A DNA stretch of 64,000 bases from contig JAKVBG010000007.1 in NCBI GenBank assembly GCA_022447605.1, positions 62,001 through 126,000 on the forward strand, written 5' to 3'. A program made the translations under genes and the position numbers. This stretch comes from Mariniblastus sp. Lineage in GTDB: Bacteria; Planctomycetota; Planctomycetia; Pirellulales; Pirellulaceae. This document shows, one piece after another, positions 1 to 8,625 of the stretch. Every line of letters starts with the position of its first letter. The stretch's first letter is position 1. Under the pieces are notes generated by a model, which was not told the origin of the DNA, did no database searches, and saw nothing but the letters and a program-made list of their open reading frames with translations.

Positions 1-487
1 TGACCCGGCTGCCCTGCGGCTTGACTTCGGTTACCAAGGCGCGAATTCTTTCATTTGGCTGATGAGACTCGCCCGGGATCTGTTCACTTCGCGGCAGGAT
101 GGCCTCAATCCCACCGAGCGTGACCGTGGTGACGCGCCCCTCGTTTCGATGGACGGTGCCGGTGATGATATCATTGATGATCTCATTGAACTCAATGATT
201 TGTGAATCTCGCTCTGCCTCGCGAACTTTCTGGATGATCACTTGCTTGGCCGTCTGAGCTCCAATACGGCCGATCACCTCTTCGTAGTCCAGTTCTTCCT
301 GGCCATTGCGGCCGGCGATCTGCCCGCTTTCACGATCAATAATGAATTCGATATCGGCTTCGTCGCCAAAGTGCTTGCGCGCAGCGGAAACCAACGCAGA
401 CTCAATCGCCGTGAAAACAACTTCTTTCTCGATGTTTTTGTCGCGATGAAGTGAATCGACGATGCGCAGTACTTCGTTGGCATTCAT
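1..487 (-). CDS. nusA: Transcription termination/antitermination factor NusA, N-terminal part (cut by window edge)
   Basis: The first 162 residues are visible, starting MNANEVLRIVDSLHRDKNIE, which is the NusA N-terminal RNA-polymerase-binding domain (about residues 1-125). It is followed by the beginning of an S1 domain (IITGTVHRNEGRVTTVTLGG). NusA binds RNA polymerase and modulates pausing, termination and antitermination. The KH domains lie outside the window. The ATG at 487 overlaps the TGA of the upstream ABC ATPase gene as ATGA, so its translation is probably coupled to that gene. NusA is usually found with rimP and infB; here the upstream neighbour is a transporter ATPase, which is unusual. 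Identity is secure from the N-terminal domain. Confidence 0.93.
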   Translation of the reverse strand, partial: MNANEVLRIVDSLHRDKNIEKEVVFTAIESALVSAARKHFGDEADIEFIIDRESGQIAGRNGQEELDYEEVIGRIGAQTAKQVIIQKVREAERDSQIIEFNEIINDIITGTVHRNEGRVTTVTLGGIEAILPRSEQIPGESHQPNERIRALVTEVKPQGSRV

Positions 488-1728
488 GTTTGGTCTTTCG
501 AAATATTTTTTCCGTTGCCGGCATCAAACCAGAGAATTCTTTCCGGGTTGATGGCCAAGCCTACGGTCTGGCCGATTTCAACAGTGACGCCAGCGGCACT
601 TCTGGCCACCAGCATCCCTGCCGTCGTCGGCGGTATGTTCAAATTGTCGGTTGGTAAATTGTCTGTCTGCGGGTCAATATCTTTCTTCCCGGTTTGATTG
701 TCCGTCAGCGAAACATGCACGTGAGACATGTCTCCCAGGCGGTCAACCCCGACCACCGTTCCCCGGATCGGGGGTGACGACACGTCGGTTAACCGAATAT
801 CTTCAGCTCGAAAACCTAGCACGACAGACGTCAAGTCCGCGTCTGGCCTCGGGCCAAAACAAGTTTCCATTTCAAGTTCCAACCCACCGCCTTGGAACCG
901 CAGGTTTGATCCGTGCGGTTGCACAACGCCAGGTTGCAGGTTGATCGGCACCGAGCCGATAAAACGGGCGACAAACAGGTTTGCCGGCCGATGGTAAATC
1001 GCCAAGGGTGAATCAATCTGTAATACTTTGCCACCATTCATGACAGCCACCCGATCACCGAGGGTCATGGCCTCTACTTGATCGTGTGTCACATAAATCA
1101 TGGTCGCCTGCATCTCGCGATGCAGCCGCTTAAGTTCCGACCGCATTTTCTGACGCAATTTTGCATCCAGGTTGGACAGCGGCTCGTCAAACAAAAACGC
1201 CGCCGGATCCCGCACAATCGCCCGGCCTAAGGCCACGCGCTGACGTTCACCGCCGGACAACTGATGCGGCTTGCGATGGAGCAAAGGTTCAATGCCCAAA
1301 CGCTCGGCCGTCTGTCGTACCTGCTGGTCAATTCCGCGACGCAGCTGAGTGAGCTTCGCCGCCTGACCAGGCTTAAAAAGGCGCCTTATTCCACGATTAA
1401 CTATCCCTCCGCCATAACGCAGTCGCAATCCAAACGACAAATTGTTGTAAACCGACATGTGCGGATACAACGCATAGTTTTGAAATACCATGGCCAGGTT
1501 TCGATCCTTGGGAGCCACGTCGTTGACGACGCGGTCACCGATTCGAATCTTGCCGTTGGTACATCGTTCCAATCCGGCGATCAGCCGCAACGTGGTGCTT
1601 TTACCACAGCCACTGGGGCCGACCAGGACCAGAAATTCTCGATCCTTGACGGTTAGGCTAATGTCATCGACAGCCAAGTTGCCACCGGGAAACCGCTTCG
1701 AAACATTTTCCAGGCTGACACTCGACAT
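484..1728 (-). CDS. Sugar-type (UgpC/MalK/MsmK-like) ABC transporter ATP-binding protein
   Basis: A 414-residue cytoplasmic ATPase that would power an importer of sugars or glycerol-3-phosphate. Visible motifs are Walker A GPSGCGKST (from residue 37), Q-loop Q83, signature LSGGE (157-161), Walker B with DEP (181-183) and switch H215. A MalK-type regulatory/TOBE region follows. Compared with MalK there is an insertion of about 25 residues between the Q-loop and the signature (about 104-130, Arg/Gln-rich) and another near the C-terminus containing repeated TDN/PTDN elements. The ATG at 1728 (MSSVSLENVSKRF) matches family starts; an in-frame TTG at 1770 would add 14 residues. No permease or binding protein lies beside it, so it may serve several importers, as MsmK does. 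The substrate is unknown. Confidence 0.88.
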   Translation of the reverse strand: MSSVSLENVSKRFPGGNLAVDDISLTVKDREFLVLVGPSGCGKSTTLRLIAGLERCTNGKIRIGDRVVNDVAPKDRNLAMVFQNYALYPHMSVYNNLSFGLRLRYGGGIVNRGIRRLFKPGQAAKLTQLRRGIDQQVRQTAERLGIEPLLHRKPHQLSGGERQRVALGRAIVRDPAAFLFDEPLSNLDAKLRQKMRSELKRLHREMQATMIYVTHDQVEAMTLGDRVAVMNGGKVLQIDSPLAIYHRPANLFVARFIGSVPINLQPGVVQPHGSNLRFQGGGLELEMETCFGPRPDADLTSVVLGFRAEDIRLTDVSSPPIRGTVVGVDRLGDMSHVHVSLTDNQTGKKDIDPQTDNLPTDNLNIPPTTAGMLVARSAAGVTVEIGQTVGLAINPERILWFDAGNGKNISKDQT

Positions 1729-2049
1729 GACCGATGCACGCGCGCATTTTTTCCGCAATAATCGAACCAATCAAGATAACCCTCTGGTGGGGCCGGGTCA
1801 ACGGCAGCCAGCTGTGAATTGGGGTAATTTAGGGCTGCCCGCGCCGACAAAACCCGCTATTTTTCACCTTTCATGCCTCGATCGGGCGGAAGGGAGAGAG
1901 TGGTTCCAAGGGGGCCGCCCCTGCCCTGCGCCGTGCCCCGTGCCGTGCCCCGTTCCGGCTGGACGGCTCTGGCTGCCTGGTGTCCGCTTGCAATGAAGGT
2001 GTCCACCGAGGTTTTCTGTCGGTGAAACCGCCAGGCGCTGGCGGGCGCA
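1729..2049. other. Intergenic region upstream of the ABC ATPase-nusA pair
   Basis: About 320 bases without a credible gene. It must hold the promoter of the minus-strand ABC ATPase-nusA unit and the 3' end of the preceding minus-strand gene. The only structure seen is a short GC-rich tandem repeat (1930-1953). No convincing -35/-10 pair or T-tailed hairpin was found. Confidence 0.5.
1930..1953. repeat. Two tandem copies of a 12-base GC-rich unit
   Basis: The unit GCCGTGCCCCGT occurs twice head to tail. It is probably slippage in non-coding DNA; no function is evident. Confidence 0.6.
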
Positions 2050-2844
2050 CTAGAGTTCGGACTCGGTTTCCAGAAGATCCTGGTCAACATGTTTGAGAAA
2101 GCCGGACAGGAATTCCATCGCCAACTCCACCTTGTCGGGTTTCAGCGTAAAGACGGTCGAAATGAGAATTCCTCCCTCGCTGATCTCGAGATGCCATTTT
2201 TCATTGTGGTGTTCCATTAAGTATTCCATCATGTTCTGCGAGATGAAATCGTAGGCCAGCTTCTTGTCGGCCGTGGCGACGTGCCATTGTTGGTTGAAAG
2301 CGTCAAGTTCAAATTGCACCCGGTGGTAACCCCAGTTCATCAACTGACTTTCGTCCAACCGCTTCAAGCTGGCGACCAAACCGGTCGGGGCAATGATGAC
2401 CCTGGGAAGCTTCGAGCTGCAATGTGCAAATACCGAGCTGTACTCGCCTTCCCGGTCGTCGTCGATATCAAACCAAAGCGTGTCAAAGGCCGTCATCAAG
2501 GTGTCATTCCATTGACCCTCCAGGATGTTGGCATTGGTTTGCCAGTCGCCCCGAAAGCGATTGGAACAGAAAGCCCACAGCTTGGTCTGCAGCGGGGAGT
2601 CCCCATAAAGGCGGTGAGCCATCATCGCCTTGGCGCTCAGGCTGCGACCTCCTCTTGCCCTGGCTGCGTCCGGGTTGGCCGTAGGCATCTGCATGATTTC
2701 ACCGTGGTATTCGGCCGGTTTTTTGCAGAATGAGAACTGATGGGCATTGGCCCACTTGGAGAGAGCTTTCGCCCGTTGGCTGTTCTTGACCTTGTAATAG
2801 GCCATCTGCCCGCCAAGCAAGACGGCATCGTCCAGCAAACCCAT
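2050..2844 (-). CDS. Uncharacterised 264-residue protein
   Basis: An ATG start at 2844 preceded by a strong AGGGGGA ribosome site. There is no signal peptide; a short hydrophobic stretch near the N-terminus (LLDDAVLLGG) is too short to be a clear membrane segment. The C-terminal half carries the pattern VQFELDAFNQQWHV followed by a DxxLAYDFI segment and a W-containing strand. I associate that arrangement with a widespread uncharacterised family of about 250 residues, most common in actinobacteria, but I cannot name it from sequence alone. It lies upstream of the ABC ATPase on the same strand with a gap of about 320 bases, so it is probably a separate transcription unit. Function unknown. Confidence 0.75.
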   Translation of the reverse strand: MGLLDDAVLLGGQMAYYKVKNSQRAKALSKWANAHQFSFCKKPAEYHGEIMQMPTANPDAARARGGRSLSAKAMMAHRLYGDSPLQTKLWAFCSNRFRGDWQTNANILEGQWNDTLMTAFDTLWFDIDDDREGEYSSVFAHCSSKLPRVIIAPTGLVASLKRLDESQLMNWGYHRVQFELDAFNQQWHVATADKKLAYDFISQNMMEYLMEHHNEKWHLEISEGGILISTVFTLKPDKVELAMEFLSGFLKHVDQDLLETESEL

Positions 2845-3120
2845 TCTATCCCCCTGTCATTGGCCGGGTCGGGCGTGATGGGTCCCGCTGCCCCCTCACG
2901 TACTGCCGTACCCGTCTGCTCGTTCGTTTAGTCTTGACTGGCCGACATGCTCAATGGGAGACAAGGCCAGTGCGGGAGGTGGTTGCTCGGCCAGGCCGGG
3001 AACCCGCGATTGACGAGCCCACCAAGCTAATTCTCAGGCCCGCGGCAGTCAATGTTGCCTCGCCGTAGAAAATGGAGATCGAGTCGTGTACTGGGCCAAC
3101 GACCTTCAAGAACGGCCGAC

Positions 3121-4215
3121 TCAGTCGTCAATCACAGTGTGGGTGCCCTGGTTCTGCTCGGCAATTTGCCGCATCGTCCAGGCCCCTGCCTTGCCACCCA
3201 GGGAGATCGTGTGGACAGGAATCATGCGGTCCAGGGGACTTCCCAGTGAGGCGACCTGGCTGGCGTTCCCACCCGAGCCGTTGTAGTGCTGTAAGACCGT
3301 TTTCACCAGGGCCAGGTCGTCGAATTCACCGTCGGAGAGCAGGAAGATGGCGTCGGGTCGCAATTCAAAGGCGGTCTTCAATGAGGTGGCAACGTAGGTA
3401 TTGCCAAAGGGTGTCTGCTTGCCGATCCAATTGATGGCGATTGTCTGGTTTTCCCGGTTGGCGATCACCAGCCTGGCATCCTGGTTGTTCATCGCCACGG
3501 TATACGAGTTGTACAGCAGGACCAGGAACTTCTGTGGCTCCATCAGGTTATTGATGGATGTTTTCAATTCTCGAACAGCCCGCCGCCATCGCCGGTACTC
3601 ATCCATGCTTCCCGAACAATCGATGATAAAAACAAACCGTGATCCTTTTCCTTTGACACCAAAGAACTTGACCCCTTCGGTCGCTCCCTCGGTCGTCTGG
3701 CTCAAAATTCGCTCGACTCCCGACGAGCTGATCGGTTCGTAATCATCCTGAAGTGACTGGGGACCCGTAAGTTCCAATGCATCGGTCAGTAGCGGCGCAA
3801 GTTCTTCTTCCCGGGTGACCTCGACCGGTTCGGGTGTTTCCATATTCATTTGGAGATCAGCGCCCGTGTTGGCATCGATCACGACGTCGAAGGTAACGAG
3901 GTCTTCGCTGTTGCTGGGGGAATCGATCTGCAAAGAGATCGGCTTACTTCCTGCCACCCCCAGTGTAAAAACGGCCAGCAGCAGGATTAGCGTGAGGTGA
4001 ACCACCATGCTGATCATCCAGCCCGTCATGCCGCGAACCGTATGAGACCACCAGGTGCTTTCCGTTTCAGCAGGTTCGGTTGGTTCCAGTGATTGGGCTT
4101 GTTGGGCCTGAGGTGCCGTGGTTTGGACCGGGAGTGAGGGGGGCACCAAGTCACCGGCAGCCGCCCGTGCCGGTCGGCCCGGCTGATCCGCTTGTTTCCC
4201 TAAATTTTCGCTCAT
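3121..4215 (-). CDS. Membrane-anchored von Willebrand factor A domain protein with TonB-like SxxxH anchor
   Basis: A 364-residue protein. A Pro/Gln/Ala-rich cytoplasmic stretch (1-60) precedes one transmembrane helix (about 64-86, MTGWMISMVVHLTLILLL). A linker rich in acidic residues leads to a C-terminal vWA domain with the MIDAS motif DCSGS (199-203) and a conserved LLSDGEFDD segment. Within the helix, S69 and H73 reproduce the SxxxH spacing of the TonB anchor. The start MSENLG at 4215 has an AAGGGGC ribosome site; a GTG at 4332 would add 39 residues. vWA domains mediate metal-dependent protein contacts. The gene is divergent from the secreted protein at 4496, with a shared 280-base upstream region. 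The partner is unknown. Confidence 0.85.
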   Translation of the reverse strand: MSENLGKQADQPGRPARAAAGDLVPPSLPVQTTAPQAQQAQSLEPTEPAETESTWWSHTVRGMTGWMISMVVHLTLILLLAVFTLGVAGSKPISLQIDSPSNSEDLVTFDVVIDANTGADLQMNMETPEPVEVTREEELAPLLTDALELTGPQSLQDDYEPISSSGVERILSQTTEGATEGVKFFGVKGKGSRFVFIIDCSGSMDEYRRWRRAVRELKTSINNLMEPQKFLVLLYNSYTVAMNNQDARLVIANRENQTIAINWIGKQTPFGNTYVATSLKTAFELRPDAIFLLSDGEFDDLALVKTVLQHYNGSGGNASQVASLGSPLDRMIPVHTISLGGKAGAWTMRQIAEQNQGTHTVIDD

Positions 4216-4495
4216 CACGCCCCTTCGTGTGATGCTTCCAGCCAGCTCCGGCCCTCCCGGTGCCAGTGAATATGAATCACCGTTAAGTGCTATCGGCGAG
4301 GCAGCCCAGTTCTCATTATTCCCAGTTCCCACGGCATCATCAAATTATGGCCCAATTGTAGTCATGCGGGCTGGAGAAACGCTAGCGAACCGTAGGATTT
4401 ATTCGTATTGCGTGTGATTTGACGGTGAATGTACACTTCTCCACCCTTTTTACCCCTGGCAAGTCCAGCTTACGAATTACGGACTGGAGAAACGA

Positions 4496-6265
4496 ATGAC
4501 CACAACGCCAATGGCTCACTTCGACCATCGCCTTTTTGGATCCTGCGGCAGGAAAGAGCATAGCCCGATTGGATGTCCACCACGGTTCCTCCTGAGAACC
4601 TTCTGCGCGATCATCACCGGTTGCCTGTTTGCCTGGACCGTCAGCTTGGCCTCGGGGCAGCAAGGCTGGACACCTCCTCCGACCGAATCGCCTGCCGCGA
4701 CGCCAGGTGAAGCTGCAGCGCCCAAGCCCGCCTCTCCTGTTCCGGCAACCAACAACAACCAACCGACCAGCCCCAACCTGGCGACGTTGCCGGCGAGCAC
4801 TGCCGACAACGCCAAGGTACCCACGCCGGCGACGGCTGCTCCGACGGCGTCCAACCCGGCGGCGCCTGCTCCGTCAGGCATGCCCACCACCGGCCAGGGG
4901 ACGACCACCGCCTCAGGTGCTCCTCCGAAAACGACCCCTTTCCGCGCGTCTTTCAGTCAACCCAAGCAGGGCCTCGGCACAACGTCCCCTGACAACACGT
5001 TCAGCGGTGCGGGCCAGGCGAGCGATCGCGTCGGGACCTCGTCCAGCCTGCCTTCCTTTTCATCTCCCGGATTCGCTCCACCGGCCAACAACAAGTTCAA
5101 TCCTGGACCGTCCACCGGTGGCCAAGCCGGTTCCAGCGCCGGCCAAGGTTTTGCAGCGCCCGGTTCTGCTGCCCCCTCAGCACTCAACCGGTCAACAACC
5201 ACGGCGGCAGCGCTGCCGCCAAACCAAGGGCGGGACATTTCCCGGGCGGACCAGCCGATTACCAAGGTCTCCAAATCATTCTCCCGGCTGCCGAGCACGG
5301 CGGGGCAGGTTTGGCGAGAATATGACATTACGCCCTACACGTCCCGTATCACGTCGGTCGAGGACCCGCAGCAAGCGATCATTGACTGGATTCTGCTGGA
5401 AACGGGAACCGACATGTGGTTTCACCAACCCCTGGGGATTCTGAGTGCCAACCGTCACAAGCTGTTTGTCTACCACACGCCAGAAATCCAGGCCGTCGTC
5501 AACCGCATTGTCGACCGGATGGTGAACACGCGTGGGCAACTGCAAAGTATCTCGGTCAATCTCCTCACGATTGCCAACCCCAACTGGCGCTCCGAAGCGT
5601 ACCCCGTCATGCAGCCGATTGACGTCCGTTCACCTGGTGTTGAGGCTTGGATGGTTTCCAAGGAAAACGCGGCTTACCTGTTGTCCAACTTGCGGCGTCG
5701 AGCCGATTTCCAGGAACACGGGAATGCTCGCCTTGTCCAGCACGATGGACAAACGATCAAGGTAGAAAAATACAAGCCATTGCAATTTGTCCAAAACATC
5801 CGCTGGACGCCCAACCAGGTGCCCGGCTATCAACCTCAGCTGAAGACAATTGATGAAGGCTACGCGCTGAAGCTGGCCACCTTGACATCACTTGATGGCA
5901 AGACGATCGAGGCGACGATTGAATGCACGGTCGATCAGGTAGAAAAACTGAGATCGGTCAAAATTGCCATCCCCGGTGCAGAGAACACCAATGGAGCCCA
6001 GGTCAACCTGCAGATTCCCCAGATGGTCAGTTGGGAAATCCAGGAAAGGTTCCGGTGGCCCAACGACCAGGTGTTGGTGTTGAGTTGTGGCGTGGTGGCG
6101 AACCCCAAGCCGAAAGCAAACAACCTGTTGATTCCAGACCTGTTTGAGGTCGATCGAGGACGGGCCGATGCCCTGCTGTTCATTGAGTACCGGGGGCCGG
6201 AAGTGGCCCAATTGAAGACCCAGCCCCAACCGGTCGGCCTTTCACCGGTCCAGCGCCGGCAATGA
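4496..6265 (+). CDS. Secreted planctomycete protein with Pro/Ala/Thr-rich linker and uncharacterised C-terminal domain
   Basis: A 589-residue protein. The ATG follows GGAGA at a good distance. A hydrophobic signal or anchor (about 30-53) is followed by some 200 residues of Pro/Ala/Thr/Ser/Gly low complexity, then an ordered domain from about residue 275 that begins WREYDITPYTSRITSVEDPQ. The segment with VVNRIVDRMVN, QSISVNLLTI and later repeats resembles N-domain-like folds around secretins, but no secretin channel domain is visible and the similarity is loose. It is probably an envelope protein with a disordered spacer. It is divergent from the vWA gene and may share regulation with it. Function unknown. 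Confidence 0.78.
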   Translation: MTTTPMAHFDHRLFGSCGRKEHSPIGCPPRFLLRTFCAIITGCLFAWTVSLASGQQGWTPPPTESPAATPGEAAAPKPASPVPATNNNQPTSPNLATLPASTADNAKVPTPATAAPTASNPAAPAPSGMPTTGQGTTTASGAPPKTTPFRASFSQPKQGLGTTSPDNTFSGAGQASDRVGTSSSLPSFSSPGFAPPANNKFNPGPSTGGQAGSSAGQGFAAPGSAAPSALNRSTTTAAALPPNQGRDISRADQPITKVSKSFSRLPSTAGQVWREYDITPYTSRITSVEDPQQAIIDWILLETGTDMWFHQPLGILSANRHKLFVYHTPEIQAVVNRIVDRMVNTRGQLQSISVNLLTIANPNWRSEAYPVMQPIDVRSPGVEAWMVSKENAAYLLSNLRRRADFQEHGNARLVQHDGQTIKVEKYKPLQFVQNIRWTPNQVPGYQPQLKTIDEGYALKLATLTSLDGKTIEATIECTVDQVEKLRSVKIAIPGAENTNGAQVNLQIPQMVSWEIQERFRWPNDQVLVLSCGVVANPKPKANNLLIPDLFEVDRGRADALLFIEYRGPEVAQLKTQPQPVGLSPVQRRQ

Positions 6266-6326
6266 ATGATCAACCAGAACCAGCCCTGGTGCGCGCCGAA
6301 CCGGCATTCCGCAGGAGGGCCAGCCG

Positions 6327-6354
6327 GGTGAAAGTCGGCTCGACGATTTTCACC
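6327..6354. repeat. Inverted repeat between two plus-strand genes
   Basis: GGTGAAA and TTTCACC flank an inner GTCG/CGAC pair, giving a two-tier hairpin between the stop at 6265 and the next start at 6459. There is no T-tract after it, so it is not a classical terminator; it could be an attenuator or an operator. Confidence 0.4.
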
Positions 6355-6458
6355 GGGTTCGTAGAATGGTCAAGGCCGTCGCGACTCGACGGCTGTTCCA
6401 ACCCGACCTGTTTTTAACCTGTATCCAACCTGTTTGACTGTTTAATCTTTTTGGTTCC

Positions 6459-7781
6459 ATGACTAAAGCCGATCGTCGCGTTGTAATCACAGGCATGGGC
6501 ATCATCAGCCCGATAGGATGCTCTGCCGAGTCTTTGTGGCAGTCGGCTGAGCAGGGTACCAGCGGTATCGGGCCCTTGACTCGCGTGCCTCCCGATCATT
6601 TGAATACGGGGGTCGCGGCGGAGGTGTCGGACTTCACCGGTTCGATTGACGATTTCGGCGAGTTGGAGAAAACCACGAAACGCAGCGTGAAGAAAGGTCT
6701 GAAGTTGATGTGCCGCGAGATCCAGATGGGGGTCGCAGCGGCACAGCTCTGCCTGACAGACAGCCGGTTGTCACCGGAAGTCTACGACCCTCACCGTTTT
6801 GGCACCATGTTTGGCTCTGACTATATCATTACGGAGCCTGCAGAGTTCAACCGAAGTATTCGCCATTGTCTGGATGATGATCACCAGTTTGATCCCGAGC
6901 GATGGGGAGAACACGGCATTGGTCAGATCGATCCACTGTGGCTGCTGAAGTACCTGCCCAATATGCCAGCCAGTCACGTCGCGATCTACAACGACCTGCG
7001 AGGCCCCAGCAATTCGATCACGGTCCGAGAAGCGTCTGCCAATCTTGCGGTCGGTGAAGCGGCTACCATCATCCAGCGCGATATTGCCGACTACATGTTG
7101 GTTGGCGCAACCGGTTCGCGGATTCATCTGTTGCGAACACTGCATGTGGTACTCCAGGAACAGATGGTCGATGCCGACGATCCTCGCTACGGGGGAGAGC
7201 CTCGCTGCACCAGTCGCCCGTTCGACCTGGACCGTAGTGGCATGGTCCTGGGAGAAGGGGCCGGCAGCTTGGTGGTCGAATCATTGGATGTGGCTGAAAG
7301 CCGGGGAGCGGAGATTCTGGGCGAGGTGGTCGGACATGCCTCCACGTCGGTGGCCAATCCCCAGGGCGTAGCCGATTACCACCAGGCGTTTCGGAACGTA
7401 TTGACCGGTGTGTTGCGCTCGGCCAACATTTCGCCGGCGGAAGTGGGGCATGTCAATGCCCACGGTTTGAGCAGTGTGCGATGTGACCGTGAAGAAGCGC
7501 AGGCCATCCGGGATGTCCTGGGCGACCAGGTGCCGGTTCTGTCTCTCAAGGGACACATGGGTAACATGGGTGCCGGCGGCGGTCTGGTTGAGCTCAACGC
7601 CAGCCTGCTTTGCATGCGGCACGGACGCCTGTTCAAGGCGCTCAATTACGATACGCCCGATCCCGATTGCCCGATCAACGTGGTCAACGTCGACGGTGTC
7701 GATCCGGGGGACCTGTTCATCAATCTCAGTATTTCGATGCAGGGCCAGGCGAGTGCGGTCGCTGTTCGGCGATTTTCCTGA
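6459..7781 (+). CDS. FabF-type beta-ketoacyl-ACP synthase homologue lacking the catalytic cysteine
   Basis: A 440-residue thiolase-fold protein of KAS II length, starting MTKADRRVVITGMGIISPIG. Aligned by eye to FabF, the nucleophile position in the ...SIxxxC... motif is glutamate (E191 in SITVREAS). The first histidine is kept (H335 in NAHGLSS), the motif lysine is kept (K364), and the second histidine is asparagine (N369 in KGHMGNMG). In the family the Cys-His-His triad performs transacylation and decarboxylative condensation. Without Cys, the protein may be a chain-length-factor-like partner, a malonyl-ACP decarboxylase (as proposed for Cys-to-Gln KSQ domains) or a scaffold. No acyl carrier protein or second ketosynthase is adjacent. 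Confidence 0.88.
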   Translation: MTKADRRVVITGMGIISPIGCSAESLWQSAEQGTSGIGPLTRVPPDHLNTGVAAEVSDFTGSIDDFGELEKTTKRSVKKGLKLMCREIQMGVAAAQLCLTDSRLSPEVYDPHRFGTMFGSDYIITEPAEFNRSIRHCLDDDHQFDPERWGEHGIGQIDPLWLLKYLPNMPASHVAIYNDLRGPSNSITVREASANLAVGEAATIIQRDIADYMLVGATGSRIHLLRTLHVVLQEQMVDADDPRYGGEPRCTSRPFDLDRSGMVLGEGAGSLVVESLDVAESRGAEILGEVVGHASTSVANPQGVADYHQAFRNVLTGVLRSANISPAEVGHVNAHGLSSVRCDREEAQAIRDVLGDQVPVLSLKGHMGNMGAGGGLVELNASLLCMRHGRLFKALNYDTPDPDCPINVVNVDGVDPGDLFINLSISMQGQASAVAVRRFS

Positions 7782-8059
7782 CACGTGCCGTGGCATCGAT
7801 CGAGAGGGGAGACCGCGAGGGGTCCAGCCGATCGAGAGGATGGCTCAAAGAGTGGAGAGCGCTAAACGGGCTCGGTTCAACTGAATTGGCTTTGCAGCGG
7901 GTCGACGAGCGGGGTTTTCATTGCCCATAGGGCGTACCCTTTACAGTTGAGGTGGTGTTGTCACCTTGTTCCATGTGGCCGACGTTTCGTTCGCTGGCAA
8001 AGCCCTTTCTTCAGTTGTTGTTATCAGTGGCCGAATCAACCGGTTGGAAAAAATGGCAG

Positions 8060-8086
8060 TCCTGGTTGGGGTGTCCCCAACCAGGA
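8060..8086. repeat. Perfect 12-base inverted repeat with 3-base loop
   Basis: TCCTGGTTGGGG, loop TGT, CCCCAACCAGGA. It is not followed by a T-tract on either strand. It may be a factor-independent terminator variant, an RNA hairpin or an operator. Confidence 0.7.
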
Positions 8087-8183
8087 TCTGCGGCATTTAT
8101 TTACCCGGTTCGGTTTTCCAGGATGTGTGTCCTGTGGGAACCGAAGCGTTCGGATAATTCTCTTCTTCACCACGGCAGTTGCC

Positions 8184-8202
8184 GAATCAACCTGGTTGAT
8201 TC
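8184..8202. repeat. Palindrome GAATCAACC-T-GGTTGATTC
   Basis: Nine-base arms with a single central base, followed on the plus strand by TTTTGC. Such symmetry suits either a dimeric repressor site or a hairpin. The left arm is repeated near 8031. Confidence 0.65.
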
Positions 8203-8625
8203 TTTTGCTGTCCGCAGCCTTCATGGCTCGGACCAACCTTAACCAGCCAAAGAATGAACAGCCAGCGGTCCAGTTTTGGCTATGCTTCCCTGCCTGAACT
8301 CCCAGGAGCTGTTTGGTTCACCTGGGGTTACCGGGTAAGGTTGCTCGCTAAACCATTTATCGGGAATGACTGTCGCTCCAGCCAGCTCGACGCTCCGATC
8401 TGAATTGACCGAATTATCCGTTACACATTGACAGCACCTTGCTGGTGCAGACCGCATTGGGAAGGTAGTTCGACTCGAAAAAAACCGGCCCGCCACGAGC
8501 CTTGTCGTCGCGTGCCGTCAGGAAGGGCAGAACAGCTGCATCGGGTAAAATCGTTACAGATTGCCGATGCGCGGCGCGCCGGCAGGCAGATTGCCGACTT
8601 TTTTAACGACTCAAATGGTCCGACT

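Larger units (their letters stand above)
7782..8625. other. 844-base region without a credible gene, containing several dyads
   Basis: This lies between a plus-strand and a minus-strand gene that converge. Short open frames here have poor composition and no recognisable protein. The region holds a perfect 12-base inverted repeat (8060-8086) and a near-continuous palindrome (8184-8202). The motif CCGAATCAACC occurs near 8031 and 8182. It could contain a non-coding RNA, bidirectional terminators or gene remnants; nothing decides between these. Confidence 0.5.
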
